This document shows, piece after piece, positions 1 to 11,439 of a DNA stretch of 64,000 nucleotides. The position numbers and the translations under genes are program-made. The notes under the pieces are model-generated. The model saw only the letters and a list, made by a program, of their open reading frames with translations. It did not search any database and was not told the origin of the DNA. This stretch comes from Rhineura floridana (lineage: Eukaryota > Chordata > Lepidosauria > Squamata > Rhineuridae), in the NCBI RefSeq assembly GCF_030035675.1, contig NC_084482.1, positions 74,499,120 through 74,563,119 of the forward strand. The letters are read 5' to 3'. How positions within the stretch are numbered: position 1 is the stretch's first letter; each line of letters begins with the position of its first letter.

Positions 1-207
1 TGTGAAAATACAAAACAATTTCCAAATAGAAACAAACAAACCAGAAAACCACAGTAATAATTCCAACACAATTAAGCACCAAACAGAAAATAATCTGGTG
101 GTGATGAAGCAATTCTCTTTGTCACTATTACTGGCAAAAATATAATATACAATTGTTATAATGAAGCTCACCTTGTGTACTTAATACTGTGAACCTAACC
201 ACGGCAA
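1..207. other. AT-rich gene-free edge
   Basis: No coding exon, repeat family or regulatory signal is recognised here. The stretch is A-rich and may be the worn edge of an older element that begins outside the window. Confidence 0.4.
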
Positions 208-423
208 TACAGAGAGTAGGAATAAACTGACAGTTTTCCAATGGAGGGATATAGAAAGTAAAGGATTGGTACTGGGACCTGTGCTTTTTAACTTGTTCAT
301 AAATGACTGTTGAGCCCAGGCCTTCCTTTCAGGTTTCCCATAGGCATCTGGCTGGCCATGGTGAGAGCAGGATATTGGATTAGATGGGCCATTGGCCTGA
401 TTCAGCAGGCTCTTCTTATGTTG
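208..423 (+). repeat. CR1 LINE fragment, internally deleted
   Basis: Positions 208-308 match part of the reverse transcriptase region of the CR1 copy seen at 54058-54166, including the segment coding for LGPVLFNLFIND. The sequence then jumps at about 309 to the 3' end of the same family, as seen at 55120-55217, and ends near the TTCTTATG-type tail. About 1 kb of CR1 body is missing between the two parts. An 89-residue open frame across this stretch is fortuitous. Confidence 0.8.
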
Positions 424-496
424 TTCTTCATGCTGTCAGATATAGAACATAAGAAGAGCCTGCTGAATCAGGCCAATGGCCCATCTAATCCAACAT
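372..496. repeat. near-perfect 51-bp inverted repeat (hairpin)
   Basis: The arm at 372-422 pairs with 446-496 with one mismatch (position 374), separated by a 23-bp spacer. Both arms are the terminal part of CR1 3' ends, so the structure is two CR1 tails joined tail to tail. It could extrude a stable hairpin in single-stranded DNA or RNA. Confidence 0.9.
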
Positions 497-683
497 CCTG
501 GGTGGAGTCTCTCAAATGCTTTGAAGTGGTCAACCACTTGGAAATTTATTCTGTATTGGAACACCCCCTCCTAACCTAATATTAGGGCACAACAGCACTC
601 TCCCCTCTTGTGAATCCCAGCAACTGGTATTCAGAGGCATACTGCCTCCGATGGTGGAGGTAGAATATAGCCATCGCTTAACC
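446..683 (-). repeat. CR1 LINE 3' end, minus strand
   Basis: On the minus strand this reads as the CR1 3' untranslated end of the family present whole at 54.9-55.2 kb. It includes the segment about a cluster of cysteine-free, CAACTGG-containing sequence and the final TTCTTATG-type tail at its left end. Similarity fades after about 683. Confidence 0.75.
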
Positions 684-698
684 ACCCTGAACAATTTG

Positions 699-778
699 GT
701 ATTTTATTTTTATTTTATGTTATTCCATTTATATACCACTCTTCGTCAAGAGACCCCAGGGTGGTTTACAACATAGCA
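699..778 (-). repeat. L2-type 3' tail, minus strand
   Basis: Read on the minus strand this gives the conserved 'accaccctggggtc ... tataaatggaataa' arrangement that ends many reptile L2 LINEs and L2-tailed SINEs, followed by an A/T-rich tail. Only the terminal 80 bases or so are recognisable. Confidence 0.55.
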
Positions 779-779
779 A

Positions 780-3670
780 ACATGACTACCTCACTCCCCA
801 CCCATAACTCTAAATCATTTATGAACAAGTTACAGTTCCCAATGTCCAGGCGTTAATCCAGAAGACAGGAATGAGTACCTCCTTTCTCCAGCTGCTGCTT
901 GAAGAGTTTTCCGTGGGGTATTCAGAGAGAGACCCCTGCCGTTGCTTGTTTTCTAGAATTGGTCCACTTAACTCACTCCCTGAATCCTAGTTGGTAACTC
1001 TCATGGCCACCTCACTAAGGGTCTTAATCTACTTTTTGAGAACAAGTGGGGGAGAAAAAGAAAAAGCGTGCCGCTATGTTGTTCTGGAGTGTTTCCTTCA
1101 GTTTGGACCTGCTCTGCTTTGTCTTTTTGTTTTCCTCCTTCCGTGTGCTACCACATGTGCCATCCCAATCCGGAAACTACAGGAACCAACAATATTGGCT
1201 GAGGGAGACACTTGGGTGGAGTTAGTTAATCACAGATAGTTGTGGTTTACTAAACTCAGTTTTATACTCTTGCACCTTGCTGAATGAGCTGGCAGCTGCT
1301 CCCATCCTGTGATGCATCTCACAAAGACTGAAACATTCTTCAGCAAGAGGTCAGCTAGTTCTACTTCAGCTACATACGCTACGTGCACATCAAAGGCTAT
1401 TTTACCAGTCCTCTGACCTATGTTTATCAGGTGTTGCATGTTGCCATTGTCTACACAATATTTGTATAAAAGAAATTAGAGGAGGTATACACATGGTTCC
1501 AATGGAGTACAGGTTCCAGGCCGAGGGCCGAACTAGATGTGGTGTTTATCATGTCATTTGACCTTACATAGCTGGGTGTTTTTAAAAATAAATAGCCAAT
1601 GTGGGTGGGCCTTCTTGGAAGTGGGGCAAGAGCAACTCCTGTTTGGGTTCTTTTGTTTGTACTCCAAAAGGAAGACAGAGTTAGGGTCCTCCAGCTGGCT
1701 AGGCTTGCCTACCTTTACCTGTGCTCTTCTCTGCCTAATTTCCTTCCGTTGTAAACTGATATGCTCAGGGAAGCTGACTTGCCCCTCCTTTTGTTTTCTT
1801 CTTCGACCGTCCATGGAGAGAGGAGACATCTTTGTCTTAGCTCTCTCTCATGAGCCATGAGGGCAATACCCAAGTCTGGGCATTGCACCTTCAACTTAAG
1901 TTAGTTAGAACGAGGTATGCCTTTCCTATCTACTGTGTATTTCTATAAATAAAGTAGCTTTTCTCAAGTCTCAGTGATCTAAATGCAGGGTAAAAGCCTG
2001 CTACTTAGGTAAATACACACACTGGCACACACGCAGCTCAGACGCTGAGTATCTCTGCATAAATATTTCCATAACAGGCCTGAGTCAGATCAGGGCCATG
2101 GCTGGGGGCAAAGGAGCTGTAACACATTGTTCCCACCATGGCCCCATTGGACTTCCACTTTACTGTGTAGTGTGTACTATTTAGAATGGGAAGAAAGCTC
2201 CCATCGCAAATAGTAGGCCTGGTGGGCCATTCCAGTCAGGAGCACAGCAAGGATATTTGGTTCTTAACTTTGGATAGCTTTTGGAGGGCTTCTGTTGAGT
2301 AGCCTTCCTAATAAGAATTGCTCCACCACCTTATGTCCTGTTTCGTTTTTAACTTTTTACATATTTCTTAATCTTTTACTTTATTTTTTATTTTGTTATT
2401 AACTGCCAGTCACGTTGTGTGAACGTATGTGTGTAGAAAAAGACTTAACAAATTTAATAAATAAATAAACCATCTCAGCCTCCCTGAGCCAACTATTTCT
2501 CTTTTAAAAATCAACTATGCAAGGGGAAAGAACATGACAAACATCACGTGCTGTTTGGCCTTTATATCTTCTTCATAGTAGTTTCATAGGATGAGGTGAA
2601 CTAGTAACAGGAATTAAATAGGCTAAATCCCTGTAATTATTTATCATCATCACTGTTATGAGATATGACTATTGTTATGACTATTTCCTTTAACTCCCAA
2701 TGGGTCTTTACCTTCGCAGAGGACTTGGAGGTCATAGAATCTTAGAGATCTAGCAAGATTAGTATATCTCAGTGAAATAAACACAGTCTAGTTTGTTGCT
2801 GGATTTCACTGGTTTTTAAAATAGCCTTTTTTCTCTAGTGATCTTTCAAAAGGTTATCCTTGGTGATAATAAAATTCAATTATTTGTGCCTATCAATACC
2901 TGGAAACTTTTCCCAAGCAAAATCTATATCTAATCCATATATGACCAACACAAATTATGAATTTTAATAGTTCATGGGAATGATCTTCAAATACTTTTGA
3001 TGAAAGTCGCAGCAACTGATTTAGTCCTTGCAGAGATTGCACAATTTTAATTAGCTAATTCTGCACTAATCGCATGATCAGAAATGTCACAAGGGAAAAG
3101 AAACCATGGCACATCCAAGAACATTGTTGCACATTAGGATTATACAGCCACAAGAGTGGCTGTATACTATAGCCAGTGTGGATTTTTCACATTCCAAAAT
3201 GTTAAATTGAAAATACCCCCCATGCCATTCTGATGCTTCCCATAAGCTCATTTCAGAACAAAACCTTACAAAACATATAGTCCTGAACTCAGAAATGCTT
3301 GCTTAACAACCCTCTCAATTTTTATGGCAATACACAAAACTGTGAAAAAGAACTGAGAGTTCAAAGTCTAAAGAGAGAGAGAAAAACCCCAGATGCCTTT
3401 TGGAATTTTTTCTCCGAGTTCTCATAATCTGTTGAAATTCATTAAAAATCAGCCACATTCACAGAGTACCTGTAATCCTGTTACTGACGTTGCCCCATTC
3501 GCTGACCTTCATCTTCTGCAGTTTAAAAGTTAAAAAAATGCCTGGCTGATTTTTAATTAATTTACGAAATTTTGGCTGGCACCCTATGACAGTGTCGGGC
3601 ATGCTCAGTAAGAACCCATTGTTGGTGTTCTAAAAGCCAGACTCACACCTGCTTGTCTTGGCTAATCAGG
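780..3670. other. gene-free stretch
   Basis: No exon with convincing protein similarity was found. A degraded L2-like tail with an (AATA) run is possible at about 2400-2470. Short open frames (for example 991-1239 and the two opposing frames at 1537-1860) lack recognisable domains and overlap each other on opposite strands, so I regard them as chance. Confidence 0.5.
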
Positions 3671-3671
3671 G

Positions 3672-3960
3672 GGCCACACCCACACCTGACCTTTATTTCA
3701 CTTTAGACAGTCATAGCTTCCCCCAAAGAATCCTGGGAAGTGTAGTTTGTGAAGGGTGCTGAGAGGAGATTCCTATTCCACTGACAGAGCTCCAGTGGCC
3801 AGAATGGTTTAACAGTCAGCCACTCTGATTGAAGGTCTGTGAGGGGAACAGGGTGTCTCCTAGCAACTCTCAGAACCCTTTACTAACTACACTTCCCAGG
3901 ATTCTTTGAGAGAAGCCATGACTGTCCAAAGTGAAATAAAGGCCTGGTGTGGATGTGGTC
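3672..3960. mobile_element. foldback MITE, copy 1
   Basis: The left arm (about 3672-3765) and the right arm (about 3868-3960) are imperfect reverse complements of each other. Both contain a stretch reading 'aatcctgggaagtgtagtt' in one orientation. The centre is shorter and less symmetrical. No transposase is encoded. A second member lies at 15305-15540. The foldback form fits a non-autonomous DNA transposon; the superfamily is not determined. Confidence 0.75.
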
Positions 3961-4157
3961 AGGGACAGCTTTAGTTTAAATTTGGGTGGGAGGCTACATG
4001 TGCCTGCTGTAGAATAAAAAGGTGGAGGAAAGGCTGAAAAGCAATGATACTGTTCACAATGTTTTCCTTTTGGAAAGGAAAGGGGCTTCCCCCTCTGCCC
4101 AGTGCCCACCCACCCAATCTCCTCCCCCCTCCTCCTCCCCTCCCTGCCCCTCCCCCA

Positions 4158-4366
4158 GCTCAGTGTTGGACTATGACCTGGGAGGCCAGGGTTCGAATCC
4201 CCACAAAGCCATGAAGCTCACTGGGTGACCTTGGGCCAGTCATTACCTCTCAGCCTCAGAGATAGGCAATGGTAGAACCTCCTCTGAATACCATTTACCA
4301 TGAAAACCCTATTCATGGAGTCGCCATAAATTGGGGTTGACTTGAAGGTAGTCCATTTCCATTTTC
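4158..4366 (+). repeat. Sauria-type SINE
   Basis: The tRNA-like head carries a perfect Pol III B box (GGTTCGAATCC, about 4191-4201). It is followed by the SINE body (segment 'ccttgggccagtcat'), a core ('ggcaatggtagaacc ... taccatgaaaaccct') and a 3' tail like that of the BovB LINE ('cgccataaattgggg ... cttgaagg'). The plus-strand order head-core-tail sets the orientation. Mobilisation by BovB machinery is known for this family. Confidence 0.85.
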
Positions 4367-4945
4367 AAACATGACTGCACAGAAATAAATCCCACTGACC
4401 TCAAAAAGTATGCAACTGGTCAAACCCACCCTCCCTTCTCCTCCCTCCTATCCCCTCCCTCTTGCTCTTCCCGCCCCTCCCCCTCCAATCCTCTCCTTCC
4501 CCCTCCCCCTCCTCCTTCCCATGGTGAGTTTTACCTATCTTAAGCATGGTTGCATGGGAGTAAATACCATTGAACTCAATAAGCATGCAAATGATCAAAC
4601 CTGCCCTCCCCTGCCCCTTCCTTTGCCCCTCCCCCTCCTTCCCCCTCCCCTCTCCCCTCCCTTTCTCCTTCCCTCTGCTCTCCCCTCTCCCTGTTCTTCC
4701 CCCATGGTCAGTTTTACCTATCCTAAGCATGATTACATAGGAGTAAATCCCATTGAACTCAATAAGCATGCAAATGATCAGACCTGGCTTTCCCCTCCTT
4801 CCCCTCTCCTCTCCCTTCCTCCTTCCCTGCCCACCCCATCCCTCCCTCCCTCCCCCCCTCCCCAGTCAGTTTCACCTATCCTAAGCATGACTGCAGGGGA
4901 GTAAATCCCACTGAACTCAATAAGCATGCAACTGATCAATCCATT
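4367..4945. repeat. tandem array with polypyrimidine spacers
   Basis: Four diverged units are present. Each has a conserved core of about 75 bp (containing 'gagtaaat' and ending '...aagcatgcaa(c/a)tgatca'), followed in the first three units by about 80-100 bp of almost pure C/T on the plus strand. Core ends lie near 4418, 4593, 4775 and 4934, so the unit is about 160-180 bp. Open frames on both strands here (122 and 164 residues) are low-complexity artefacts of the tract. A further C/T tract at 4090-4155 precedes the SINE. Confidence 0.8.
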
Positions 4946-5076
4946 TTCAGCAAGCTTGCACAGGATCTGTTTCCTTTTGTCTACAGATCTAGGTAACCAC
5001 ACTTTAGAATGAGGAGACTGGTTTGGGGCCACAGGATCCCAATTCTTACCTCCCGGATTAAAAAGCAGAGAAATTC

Positions 5077-5355
5077 ACTAATAGGCCAAAAACCTTGCAG
5101 TTTAAGAACGTACCTATAGCCCACAGATATTTCTATCAAACTTTTAAAAGCAGGGAAATTGGGCAGCTATAGTGAATACACCAGGGGAGCAGGAGACCTG
5201 ACCTCCTCTCTGAGATATTGGTACTGCCCTGCAAAGTTGTCAAAATGCAAACACAGTTTGGGTCGGTCTTTCACAGTCCAACCACTTCCTGTGTAGCTTG
5301 GAAGAATTTGGTAACGTACCTCTGAGCATATGGTGAGCGGTGGCAACACTTGCAA
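5077..5355 (-). repeat. dispersed repeat of unknown class, copy 1
   Basis: This stretch is similar, in reverse orientation, to 33870-34130. Shared segments include the 'gggcagctatagtg' piece, the 'acttcctgtgtagcttggaagaatttggt' region and 'ctatcaaact'. Both copies can be read as a short open frame containing PKLCLHFD, but the frame is short and I do not recognise a protein family, so coding is not claimed. Confidence 0.65.
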
Positions 5356-5499
5356 TCATCCCAAATAATAGAAACAAGACATGTTCTGATCTTGTTTTAG
5401 CAGGGATGAAGCAACATTATTAAGACAGTTGACATAGTTCAGATAGTCACTTTAAATATGTCTGATTTACTTTGCAATTTTAGTGTAGTTTCCTATAGA

Positions 5500-6150
5500 A
5501 AATCACTGTCAGCTCTTCACTGAGACAGCAGTGTCGGTGGGGGTGCAGGCAGGGCTGGATATTCCTTGGTAATTGCCAGGCCGTAAGTCCTCAGCCGGCA
5601 GCTTGGCTATAAATCTGCCAGGCTAGCAAGGAGGAAGCAAGATAAGGGCAGAGGCCGTTTAAAGCTTACGTGCCATGCCAGAAATCCAGAAGAGACGTCA
5701 GTGAAGGTCCGGTTCTAGTTTGCCGAGAGATCAGTCCAAGTCAAGGTTCAGGGGATAGGAAGCCACACAGTGGTCACGCCTGACGTTGTAGTCAGCAACA
5801 AGCTGAAGCCAAGGTTTGACTTTTAAGGAGCAGGTTTGTCAGCAGGTGTGAGCCATCAGCGTTTTGGCCTTAAGTGGACAGGCCTGCCCCTCTTCTGCCT
5901 GACCTTCTGTTGTCTACGTTCTGCAGGTGAGGGGGGAGTATCCTGTTCACTGTCTGTGTCTGGCTGAAGGGCTTCAGCTGTGTCTGGGGTGCTCTGCAGC
6001 TGAGGGGGAGAAGGAGCTGGGTTCTTAGGAGTTTCCTCCGTTTCTCCTTCTGGGTCTGCTGCTTCTGGGTCTGCTGCTTCTGGGTCTGCTGCTGTTACTC
6101 CCGAGTCATCCTCGTCTGATGAGTCCTCTGATGGGGCCATGACACTCATT
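5500..6150 (-). mobile_element. possible LTR-retroelement fragment with acidic open frame
   Basis: An open frame at 5856-6149 (minus, 97 residues) is acidic and Ser/Pro/Glu-rich at its start, has three tandem AADPE-like units, and ends in a basic stretch (RRQQKVRQKRGRP). The sequence downstream of it on the minus strand has no host-gene character. The composition resembles the C-terminal end of Gypsy-type polyproteins in reptiles, but no protease, reverse transcriptase or integrase is visible. The family call is weak. It could also be an unrecognised low-complexity frame. Confidence 0.3.
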
Positions 6151-6987
6151 TTCTTTTGCTTCTATTTGTGTGAATATGTGAAGTACAGCAACACTTTGCA
6201 AAATTTACACTAAAAATTACACTAAAAAAACTCTAAAAATAATTGTGGAATAATTGCACAGACTATTCTGCAGAATAGTCTCCAGTGGACATCAGGAGTG
6301 TCTCAGTTTGCAGAAAATAAAACAGTGGGAGGTGAAATATGTTCTAGGAAATTCTAGGTGTGCTCTATGTTTTTAGTTGATGATGCCCACCTTTCCTTAA
6401 GTGAAGTGGTTTAAGCATAGCAGGTTGAAAACATGCATCTTGGGCAGGCTAAGTTTGTTTTTTCCAACAGCTAGAGTCATTCCTGAAGTAGCAACATACT
6501 GTAATCAGTCTGATTTTACATCAAACTGCAGTTTCAGATTCAGCTGTTAATGCACCCAAAATAGAAATAGAACATAACCTCCAATTTGAAACACAAAAGG
6601 CTGTCTTCACCATCATATGACACTGACCAATAAAAAGGATTTGAAATTAATAAAAATTAGTTTGACACAGGTTTCTAGAATGAATAATGAGAGAAATAAC
6701 ATTTTCTATATTAGATTCTCTATTGAAATAGTAGCACAGGAATGAAGCAAAGTAAGAAGAACAACAAACATACAAAAATGTCATTCTCCATTTTTGGAGA
6801 TGACAATTCAGTAGAGAAACAAAAACACCCCAAGTCCTTTCCAAAAAGGCAAGGCTTAAAATATACAAAGTGTATTGGATGTTTGGAGATCACCTATTAG
6901 TGTGAATCACAACATGGAATGACACATGAAGCAGGGAAGGAGGAAGAAGCAAGATTGCTCAAGAAATATGTTAACTATAAACCTGGG

Positions 6988-7262
6988 CAGGGCCGGCCCC
7001 AGGCATGCTGGGGCCTTTGGACACCAGCCTGCCCTGGGCCCCTCCGCTCCTCTTCCGCAATCTGCTGAAGCAGCCGCAGCTTGCCAGACAGGAGCTTCCG
7101 AGCCGTCCGCCATCCCCTGCTTCACCTACCTTTCTCTCTGCTGTTTTTTGCGGCTGCACACACTGCACACACAGATTTGCCATCAATCAAGATGGCAGCC
7201 GAGGTTTCCCTAAGGGGCTGAAGCCTCTGCCGCCATCTTGGTTGATGGCAGCAATGCGCGGT
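6988..7262. mobile_element. possible hAT-like terminal fragment
   Basis: The stretch opens with CAGGGCCGGCCCC, a start typical of some hAT elements, and is GC-rich up to the CR1 start at about 7274. No matching right end or 8-bp duplication was found, so the assignment is tentative. It contains a short perfect-style inverted repeat described separately. Confidence 0.35.
7179..7249. repeat. 26-bp inverted repeat
   Basis: Arms 7179-7204 and 7224-7249 are reverse complements with three mismatches and a 19-bp spacer. Each arm holds 'caagatggc'. Its role is unknown. It is likely part of a transposon end. Confidence 0.8.
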
Positions 7263-7858
7263 GTATAACGCATGATGGTCCTGGGCCCAGTACTCTTCAA
7301 CATTTTTATTAACGACTTGGATAAGAAGGTACAGAGCATGCTTATCAAATTTGCAGATGATACAAAATTGGGGGGTACAGCTAATACGATGGAAGACAGA
7401 AACAAAATTCAAAGGGACCTTGATAGGCTGGAGCATTGGGCTGAAAACAACAGAATGAAATTCAACAGGGATAAATGCAAAGTTCTACACTTAGGAAGAA
7501 GAAACCAAATGCACAGTTATAAGATGGGGCATACTTGGCTCAGCAGTAGGACATGTGAGAAGGATCTTGGAATTGTCATTGATCACAAGCTGAATATGAG
7601 CCAACAGTGTGATGTGGCTGCAAAAAAGGCAAATGCTATATTAGGCTGCATTAACAGAAGTATAGTTTCCAAATAGCGTGAAGTATTAGTTCCCCTGTAT
7701 TTAACACTGGTTAGGTCTTATCTTGAATACTGCATCCAGTTCTGGTGTCCACACTTGAGGAAAGATGCAGACAAACTGGAACAGGTTCAGAGGAGGGCAA
7801 CAATGATGATCAGGGGACTGGAAATAAAGCCCTATGAGGAGAGACTGAAAGAACTGGG

Positions 7859-8540
7859 CGCTCTACGTGGGGCTGCCTTTGAACACTGTTCAGAAACTTA
7901 AATTGGTACAAAGAACTGCAGCCAGAGTGCTAACCGGGGCTGGTTACAGGGACCATACAACTCCCCTGTTACAACAGCTCCACTGGTTGCCAATTTGTTT
8001 CCGGTCACAATTCAAAGTGCTGGTTTTGACCTACAAAGTCCTATACGGCTCAGGTCCAGGCTATTTGACAGATCGTATCTCCCTACATGAACCTGTCCGG
8101 GATTTGAGATCTTCAGGTGAGGCCCTTCTTGTGTTCTCCACACCTTCGCAAGCACATATGATGCGGACACGAGATAGGGCCTTTTCGGTGGCCGCCCCTA
8201 GGCTGTGGAACTCCCTTCCGAGTGAGGTGCGATCAGCTCCCTCCTTGCCGTCTTTCCGGCAACAAGTAAAGACTGTTTTATTTCAACTGGGAATTTGGGA
8301 TAGAGAACGACCAGGATTAAGTGTCATAGGTTTGGTGACTACATTATATGATTTCATTATTTTAAATTGTCTGCTGTTTTTAACCTATATTTTATGGTTT
8401 TAATTTTTCTCATAGTTTAATTCTTTTTAATAGTATACTTCTGTATGTTTTAATTGGTGTTGTTTTTAGTTGTAAGCCGCCCTGAGTCCTATTGGAAAAG
8501 GGACAGGGTAGAAATAAAGTTTATTATTATTATTATTATT
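7859..8540 (+). mobile_element. L2 LINE 3' fragment nested in CR1
   Basis: An open frame at 7867-8403 gives 178 residues typical of the C-terminal part of L2 ORF2, with the motifs LHWLPI, FKVLVLTYKVLYG and FSVAAPRLWNSLPSEVR. It is followed by the L2 3' end 'gtaagccgccctgagt' and a (TTA)n tail at about 8521-8541. The upstream reverse transcriptase is missing, so this is a strongly 5'-truncated copy. The frame is unbroken over this part, which suggests moderate age. Confidence 0.9.
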
Positions 8541-8776
8541 ATTTAGCCTGGAGAAGAGAAGACTGAGGAGAGATATGATAGCACTCTTCAAGTAAATGAA
8601 AGATTGTCACACAGAGGAGGGCCGGGATCTCTTCTCAATCATCCCAGAGTGCAGGACATGGAATAATGGGCTCAAGTTGCAGGAAGCCAGATTTTGACAG
8701 GACATCAGGAAAAACATCCTAACTGTTAGAGCCATACGACAATGAAACCAATTACCTAGAGAGGTAGTGGGCTCTC

Positions 8777-9441
8777 TGTGATGCGTCCTTCCCTGGCTCT
8801 CCCTGTCAGGTTCCTACCTGCTCGTGGTTACTGCCTGTCTCTAGGCACCACCAGGGACTCCACCAGTCCGGACCGCACTCTCTTATGGTTTACCTATCCG
8901 CTCTAGCACAGATCTCAACAGATCCCCCTGCTAGGCAACCACCAGTAACGTCCCAATACTAGTATTCCCAGAGACTCTGAATACTGGTATTGTTATTCTC
9001 TTCACCGCTGCCACCATTTGTTACAGTTCCCCTTCAGCCTTGGTCATTACCTTACCCTCCCTTCTGGTCTGTGAAACCCCAGCCAAGGACCAGGCCTTTG
9101 GTAAACCAAATTAAGTATTTATTACAGATAACAAAGCTAACAAGATTAACAAGATTTCTTCTTAAGGCACATAAGCATATGGTTTTACTCAATACTAATC
9201 CGAACTCCACCTCCCTCCTGGCAAACAACTCTCTAAACCCCACCAACCAACCCACTCAGTTCTCTTCTCCCCCCCCATTCCACTCTCACTCTTCCTTTTA
9301 TACATTCAGCCATTTTAAACACTCAGCCAATCATCTCGCATTCTACTGCCCATTCACTCCCCCTCCTCTTTCACTCCACTTACCATGTATCTTCTAAAAC
9401 AACAACACTTACCATATATACATTAATATAGGAACATCACA
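8777..9441 (-). mobile_element. solo LTR (fossil retroelement)
   Basis: The 665-bp element begins TGTGATG and ends CATCACA (TG...CA with a 7-bp inverted end). It is flanked by a 5-bp target duplication CTCTC at 8772-8776 and 9442-9446. On the minus strand it shows a CCAAT box (9326-9331), a TATAAAAGG box (about 9294-9302) and an AATAAA signal (9118-9123) in the order expected of U3-R. No internal coding region accompanies it, so it is the remnant left by LTR-LTR recombination. Gypsy or endogenous retrovirus cannot be separated from the LTR alone. It is younger than the CR1 it interrupts. Confidence 0.8.
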
Positions 9442-9592
9442 CTCTCTAACACTGGAGGCATTCAAGAGGCAGCTGGATAGCCATCTGTCAAGAATGCCTT
9501 GATTTGGATTCCTGCATTGAGCAGGGGCTTGGACTTGATGGCATTATAGGCCCCTTCCAACTTTACTATTCTATGATTCTATGGGTGGGTGC

Positions 9593-11439
9593 TTTTGTTG
9601 TTGCTTTTTATTGTTTGTACAAAATCATATATTCTCTTATTCCCCTTGATATTCCTTCTCCTACTTGCTGTTGCATATGATCAACTAAAAAGATGCTTGA
9701 TGTTTCTTCTAGACTTTCCAATTAAATTATGTCACATGTGTCAGTAAGATGATTAAGAGGCTAATTGTCAATAATGATTGCATGAATAACGCTAGAAGAT
9801 ATACATTTCCTTTCCTATTTTGTCCAAGAGCCATTGTTGTACTTAGGATTTATGGATTTCCACAAAAGGAAGATCAACAGGGCAATCTGAACTAGTGAAG
9901 ACCTAGTGCATGTTCATTTCTAATTTTGGGGAAGTGAAACCTAGGGAAGTACAGCAAAGTTGCTGACTAAGGGCAGGGAGAGACAGAATCTTTGAAGTTA
10001 CATGGATAAGACAATGAGGTTAAATGGGTGTCAGTGAGGCTACCATTATGACTATTTAACCATCAGCTGCAGCTGTATGCAAAATAAAGGGGTCATGTCA
10101 GATGTATCTATTGTTTAGCACATTTCTGATTTGGTAAGAGAATGCAATTAACCATTGAGTTTTTATTAGTCACTGACAGTTGTATTGTATTTTGTTGTGA
10201 AATCAATCTCTGCCTTCTACTTCACTGAAGTGAAAAGTGGCTGTTTCAGCCTGGGTCTTGTAGAACACATTGTATAATACTTCTCTTTTTAAAAACTTTA
10301 ATTCTCTTCAGCCTTGGATTTGTTAACACATGCACATTTATTTAACGCCTTTCTGGGCAACAGCTGCATCTTGTCTGAGTGCTATACACACATGAACAAA
10401 TAAGACCATAAGAGAAGCCCTGCTGGATCAGACCATCTAGTGGAGTATTGCGTTTCCCACAATTGCCTTATGGAAACCTACAGGGCTCTCTTGTTCTTTG
10501 TTCCCAACAATTAGTATGTAGTGGTATACTGTCTCTGAACATAGAGGTTTGTTTTAGCTATCATGACTATTAGGCAACCTGCTCTAAAATTCATGGGCAG
10601 CCTCCACAGGTACAGGAGGCTCTCCCTTCTGAGGTTCACTCTCCTGCCCATGGAGGGCAACCAGAATGGCAATTGGGGAGGGGGGTTGCTCATCTCCACA
10701 GCCACCCCTCTCCTATTATCACTGAAGAGACAAGCCTGAAGGGGGCTTCTGTTTTTAATCATTCTAGCTTTAATAATGTTTCTCAGACATTAAGCTACTG
10801 GGTTTGTCATTACCTGGCTCCCCCCATCCCTTGACTCCTTTTTAAACAATGCCATCAGTATGATATGGCAGCCCATATATAATAGAATTGCCTGGCTGCA
10901 TGGCTTATGAGCACACTAAAAGGATATATATACTCCAGCAGCGGAGAACGGGAGTGTACAAGTTTTTTTTTAAAAAAAGTTCAGAAAGTAGCAGGTCATT
11001 GTGTGGGCAGAGAGGGTAACCTTGCCATTGAACATCAAATGTATTTAAAAGACCACATGCACACTCTTACTTGAATCGTACTGAGGCAGCACTCAACTTC
11101 CATATTCTTAGCAGATAACAAGAGATGTTATCAGTGTATTAAGGGTGCTAGCCTTTATGGAAGTCTTAGATTGTTAACCCATGGGCAAAACCTGTCTATG
11201 ATTTTATCTGCTTTTCTGCACTTTCATATGATAGCCTTTAAAAATAAATAATTATTTTATGTCTATCTGATCTTATTCAGTAGCTACATACAGAGATGCC
11301 TGCCAGTCATTTTGAAGAAGGATATGTATTAAAAATACTTCTTAACCTTTTCTGAATTGCTGAACAGAGACTCTGCTGGGCAACAGGGTGAGTGAGGCTG
11401 CATTCCAATGCACTTTACTTGGGAGTCTGTGTGTGTGTG
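9593..11439. other. gene-free stretch
   Basis: No exon is recognised. It contains a worn CR1 3' end (10402-10570, listed separately) and AT-rich unique-looking DNA, with a short (GT)n run at about 11427-11440 bordering the BovB copy. Confidence 0.5.
10402..10570 (-). repeat. diverged CR1 3' end, minus strand
   Basis: The stretch begins with the reverse-complement CR1 tail ('accataagagaagccctgctggatcagacc' in short pieces) and follows the same order as 446-683, with clear divergence. It is an old 3' fragment only. Confidence 0.65.

Larger units (their letters stand above)
7274..9592 (+). mobile_element. CR1 LINE, 5'-truncated, interrupted twice
   Basis: The CR1 parts are 7274-7858, 8541-8776 and 9442-9592. 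The first part encodes the end of the reverse transcriptase, including LGPVLFNIFIND and the catalytic FADD (KFADDTKLGG) region, and is open to a stop at 7674-7676. The last part ends in the CR1 hallmark 'attctatgattctatg' at about 9577-9592. An L2 fragment (7859-8540) and a solo LTR (8777-9441) split it. The remaining sequence joins up at each break, which gives the order of insertion: CR1 first, the other two later. Endonuclease and most palm sequence are absent. Confidence 0.9.

Noticed and set aside
4401-4904. Open frames of 122 and 164 residues on opposite strands
   Set aside because: They lie across the polypyrimidine array; length comes from low-complexity C/T sequence lacking stops, and no domain is present.
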